Shown here: positions 61,308 to 64,000 of the stretch, in pieces
Position numbering within the stretch: position 1 is the first letter of the stretch
How the letters are laid out: every line of letters starts with the position of its first letter
DNA from: Litorimonas sp947503715
Lineage (GTDB): Bacteria > Pseudomonadota > Alphaproteobacteria > Caulobacterales > Maricaulaceae
NCBI RefSeq assembly: GCF_050271975.1
Contig: NZ_CP189850.1
Span: 186,001-250,000, forward strand
DNA: 64,000 nucleotides
Direction of reading: 5' to 3'
Program-made: the position numbers and the translations under genes
The notes under the pieces: generated by a model
What the model was told of the DNA's origin: nothing
Databases searched by the model: none
The model's input: the letters and a program-made list of their open reading frames with translations, nothing else

Positions 61308-62677
61308 AATTCATAAGTTTGTTAGCGGGCACCGCACTTGTTCTTTCAGCCTGCGCAGAAGCACCGTCTGAATCCAAAACGCCAGCACCCAAACCGGCCG
61401 TCCAAGTTCAAAATCCCGACTGGTCAAAAGATGCGGTGATTTATCAGATCAATACGCGTCAATATTCCGAAGCCGGAACATTTGACGCGGTGCGCAAGGA
61501 CCTGCCCCGCATCAAAGAGCTCGGCGTCGACATTCTCTGGCTCATGCCCATCCATCCGATCGGGGAAGCCAAGCGAAAGGGTCCCATGGGCAGCCCCTAT
61601 GCGGTGAAAGATTTTCAGGCCGTCAATCCCGAACTCGGCACGTTGGAAGATTTCAAAACCCTTGTCCAAACCGCGCAAGACATGGGGATGAAAGTCATCA
61701 TCGACTGGGTCGCCAATCATACGGCGTGGGATAATCATCTCATCACGGAACATCCAGATTGGTACACGCGCAACGACGCTGGAGAGATGCAACACCCGCC
61801 CGATACGGACTGGCTGGATGTGGCCGATCTGGATTATTCGAAAGCGGGTTTGCGAGACTACATGACGGAGTCCCTGCTCTATTGGGTGCGGGATGTCGGC
61901 ATTGATGGCTATCGCTGCGATGTGGCGGGCATGGTGCCGACCGATTTCTGGAATGCGGTGCGACCGAAACTGGATGCAATCAAACCCGTATTCATGTTGG
62001 CCGAATGGGAAGAGCCGGAACTGCATGAGCAGGCTTTCGATGCCACCTATGCCTGGAAATGGAAGGAAGCCTTTCAGGATCTCGTCAATGATAAAGCGGA
62101 CGCGACGGATATTGCGGCTTACTATAAGACCTATCAAAGCGATTGGCCCGTAGAGGCTATGCGCATGACTTACACCTCCAACCATGACCAGAACACATGG
62201 GACGGCACACCTTTCGAGATTTATGGCGATGCCTATGAAGCCGCCATAGCCCTCTCTTTTACCGGCCAAGGTCTTCCGCTGATTTATAACGGACAAGAGG
62301 GTGCGAATGATAAACGGCTGAAGTTTTTCGAAAAGGACGAAATTAATTGGAATTTGAACAGCCCCCTCAATCAACTCTTCAAAGACTTTGCGCAGTTCAA
62401 AACGGATAACCCTGTGCTCTGGAACGGGTCTTGGGGAACGCCTATGACCGAAATTAGAAATGACAATTCGCAAGCGGTCTTTAGCTTCATCCGCGAGACT
62501 GGGGACAATACTGTCTTGGGTATTTTCAATCTATCGGACGCTGAACAATCTGTCAGTTTCACAGATGAATTACCCCAAGGACGTTACACACAATTTCCCA
62601 ATGAGCGCTTTGTCGAGATTGCAACATACACTCGTATGACTCTTGGACCGTGGGAATATCGTCTCTATAGCCGATAA
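61304..62677 (+). CDS. GH13 alpha-amylase-type lipoprotein
   Basis: This 457-residue protein has lipobox LSAC. GH13 regions are IDWVANHTAWD, GYRCDVAG (nucleophile Asp), FMLAEWEEPE (acid Glu) and YTSNHDQNTWDG (Asp). It overlaps the esterase gene by four bases and probably acts with GH97 at the outer membrane. It is shorter than the GH13 enzymes at 48216 and 49870 and has no visible starch-binding domain. Confidence 0.92.
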   Translation: MKFISLLAGTALVLSACAEAPSESKTPAPKPAVQVQNPDWSKDAVIYQINTRQYSEAGTFDAVRKDLPRIKELGVDILWLMPIHPIGEAKRKGPMGSPYAVKDFQAVNPELGTLEDFKTLVQTAQDMGMKVIIDWVANHTAWDNHLITEHPDWYTRNDAGEMQHPPDTDWLDVADLDYSKAGLRDYMTESLLYWVRDVGIDGYRCDVAGMVPTDFWNAVRPKLDAIKPVFMLAEWEEPELHEQAFDATYAWKWKEAFQDLVNDKADATDIAAYYKTYQSDWPVEAMRMTYTSNHDQNTWDGTPFEIYGDAYEAAIALSFTGQGLPLIYNGQEGANDKRLKFFEKDEINWNLNSPLNQLFKDFAQFKTDNPVLWNGSWGTPMTEIRNDNSQAVFSFIRETGDNTVLGIFNLSDAEQSVSFTDELPQGRYTQFPNERFVEIATYTRMTLGPWEYRLYSR

Positions 62678-64000
62678 TTAATTGATCGTGATTATTTGAC
62701 CCGCAGCGACGCCGTTGCGGGTTTCAATGCGGCCATCCGGAAACGTGACAGTTACATCGCCGGTTGTCACATCGCCCAGGCCAAAGGTCTGGCGCAAGGG
62801 GTCATGTGCGGTAAAGTTACTGCCAATCCGGACCTCGCGCATCTGCGTTTGGCCCGCCGCCGTGACAGAAACCCGCGCCCCGACTGTGGCGACATCTACT
62901 GTGAGCGCGTTCAGCCCTTCCGTCTCGTTCACCCAAAGCCGCACGCCACGTGTTTCATCTGACAGGGATTGCAGAATATCGATATCCTGATCGCCGTCAA
63001 AATCTGCGCAGATAACACCGCGTCCCTGATCGGCATCGTCCAAGCCAACTTCCTCGGACATTTCTCCAAACGTCCCATCCTGATTATTTCGAAAAAAACG
63101 GGACCGGTCCTCGGTATAAGGTAATTGCGGGTTACCGCCCGCATTATTGATCCAGCCATTCGTATGATAAATATCGAGCCAACCATCCGCGTCAAAATCG
63201 GCGAGACAAGCGCCCCAGCCCCAACCGCCCTGTTCTATACCTGCGGCGGCGCTGTCATTCACGAACGCCCCGCGGTCAGAGAGATAGAGGCGGTTGCCGT
63301 CAATTGAAGTGACGAACCAATCCAGATCACCGTCATTGTCAACATCCCCAACACTGGCCCCCATCCCGTTCCGATCCGTGATCTGGGACGTGTCGGTTAT
63401 GTCCGTGAATTGATTATTGCCGTCATTCCGAAAGACTTGGGTTGTTAGAAAATCAGAGACATAGAGCAGGTCTAAATCTCCATCATTGTCGAAATCAGAG
63501 AAATTCGGTGCAAAGCCGTAATCATGATCGGGACCGAGAACACCTGAAGCCGAACTCACATTCAAGGCTGCCGAAATGCCTGAGCTTTCGCCAATCGGTA
63601 CAAAGCGAATACCGCTCGAACCGCTCTCATTCCGCCAGAGTGTTTCCGTCTCTCCTGGATCCGTCGCCAGACGCGTGGTGCCCCAATGCGCCATCGCCAT
63701 ATCCAAGTCCCCGTCGCCATCAATGTCACCAAAGGCGGCGGAAATCGTATTTTTTGACGTCATATCAGCAAAGCCCGATGTGGCGGTGACATCTGTGAAC
63801 ACACCCGATCCATCATTTTCAAAGAGAAAAGACGGCTCATCATTTAGCCCCCCGAGGAAGATATCCAAATCCCCATCCTCGTCCATATCTGCCAAGGTCG
63901 GGCCGGACACCATCGTATTGACGCGGATGTTTGCCGTACCGGTAACGTCCGGAAAATTACCGCTATTATTCCAGAAAACACCGACGCCGCCATTGCCCGG
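62678..64000 (-). CDS. FG-GAP/VCBS-repeat protein with C-terminal UnbV domain, 5' end outside window
   Basis: The frame runs from the window edge, so the N-terminus is missing. At least six FG-GAP-type calcium-binding repeats are visible (for example MDEDGDLDIFLGG, DIDGDGDLDMAMAH, DFDNDGDLDLLYVS). The last 90 residues match the ASPIC/UnbV domain (HDPLRQTFGLGDV, VTFPDGRIE). Such proteins are secreted beta-propellers often found near glycan-utilisation genes. Its stop abuts the GH13 stop, so it converges on the glucan operon. Confidence 0.88.
   Translation of the reverse strand, partial: PGNGGVGVFWNNSGNFPDVTGTANIRVNTMVSGPTLADMDEDGDLDIFLGGLNDEPSFLFENDGSGVFTDVTATSGFADMTSKNTISAAFGDIDGDGDLDMAMAHWGTTRLATDPGETETLWRNESGSSGIRFVPIGESSGISAALNVSSASGVLGPDHDYGFAPNFSDFDNDGDLDLLYVSDFLTTQVFRNDGNNQFTDITDTSQITDRNGMGASVGDVDNDGDLDWFVTSIDGNRLYLSDRGAFVNDSAAAGIEQGGWGWGACLADFDADGWLDIYHTNGWINNAGGNPQLPYTEDRSRFFRNNQDGTFGEMSEEVGLDDADQGRGVICADFDGDQDIDILQSLSDETRGVRLWVNETEGLNALTVDVATVGARVSVTAAGQTQMREVRIGSNFTAHDPLRQTFGLGDVTTGDVTVTFPDGRIETRNGVAAGQIITIN

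Noticed and set aside
61424..62473. 349-codon reverse-strand open frame
   Set aside because: It lies entirely antisense to the GH13 gene, whose catalytic motifs are clear, and has no family features.
1..64000. tRNA, rRNA genes and CRISPR arrays
   Set aside because: None was seen: no cloverleaf with GTTCRA loop, no rRNA and no regularly spaced direct repeats in any gap I read.

Overview
The window reads as a chromosomal segment of a moderately GC-rich, Gram-negative alphaproteobacterium. It has a lipid A/LPS pathway, alphaproteobacterial marker genes (a DUF2093 protein next to xseA, a DUF4170 domain, a TIGR01459-type HAD protein), many lipoproteins, and a Caulobacter/Hyphomonas-style glucan-uptake locus built on a TonB-dependent receptor. 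A marine Caulobacterales/Maricaulales/Hyphomonadales-type host is my inference; no rRNA or other placing marker is present.

Layout. 1-7893: end of a PmbA/TldE gene, then a lipid A/Kdo cluster: a CysQ-like phosphatase fused to DUF4170, an MsbA-like ABC exporter, a DUF374 acyltransferase, waaA, lpxK and an LpxL-type acyltransferase, interrupted by one reverse-strand tyrosine phosphatase gene. 8022-13689: chorismate mutase, M23 lipoprotein, DUF2093 and xseA on the minus strand, then purD and a secreted amidohydrolase. 13694-21345: a minus-strand run with three small TerB-like paralogues, a cupin/JmjC-like protein, ribF, a MaoC hydratase, a HAD hydrolase, a GFA protein and a large metzincin-like lipoprotein. 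21346-22092: a gene-free stretch with a palindromic repeat and a strongly structured, unidentified candidate RNA. 22093-30913: thiE, a Sel1-repeat protein, two unrecognised envelope proteins, a flavoprotein, an FGE-like protein, a class II aldolase-family protein, an aldose epimerase and alanine dehydrogenase. 31042-36068: Lrp-type and XRE regulators, a small membrane protein and a type I secretion ABC/HlyD pair. 36389-45492: lptD, fpr, both methylmalonyl-CoA mutase subunits, and a large DUF262-HNH-AlbA_2 fusion that looks like an unusual defence nuclease.

45566-64000 is a coherent alpha-glucan (malto-oligosaccharide/starch) utilisation locus: inner-membrane sugar transporter and LacI regulator; an alpha-glucosidase and a lipoprotein amylase on the opposite strand; a TonB-dependent receptor; two convergent flavin-dependent halogenase-family genes; then GH97, an esterase and another lipoprotein GH13 as an overlapping operon; and an FG-GAP/UnbV protein cut by the window end. 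The likely flow is cleavage outside or in the periplasm by lipoprotein GH13/GH97 enzymes, import by the receptor and the transporter, and final hydrolysis by the GH13 without a signal peptide, under LacI control.

The most interesting items are the DUF262-HNH-AlbA_2 fusion, the palindromic intergenic repeat family, the structured RNA candidate upstream of thiE, matching TGACC-N5-GGTCA sites on both sides of the XRE gene, the 18-bp palindrome between fpr and mutA, LacI-like operator candidates in the glucan locus, the three TerB-like paralogues and the paired halogenases.
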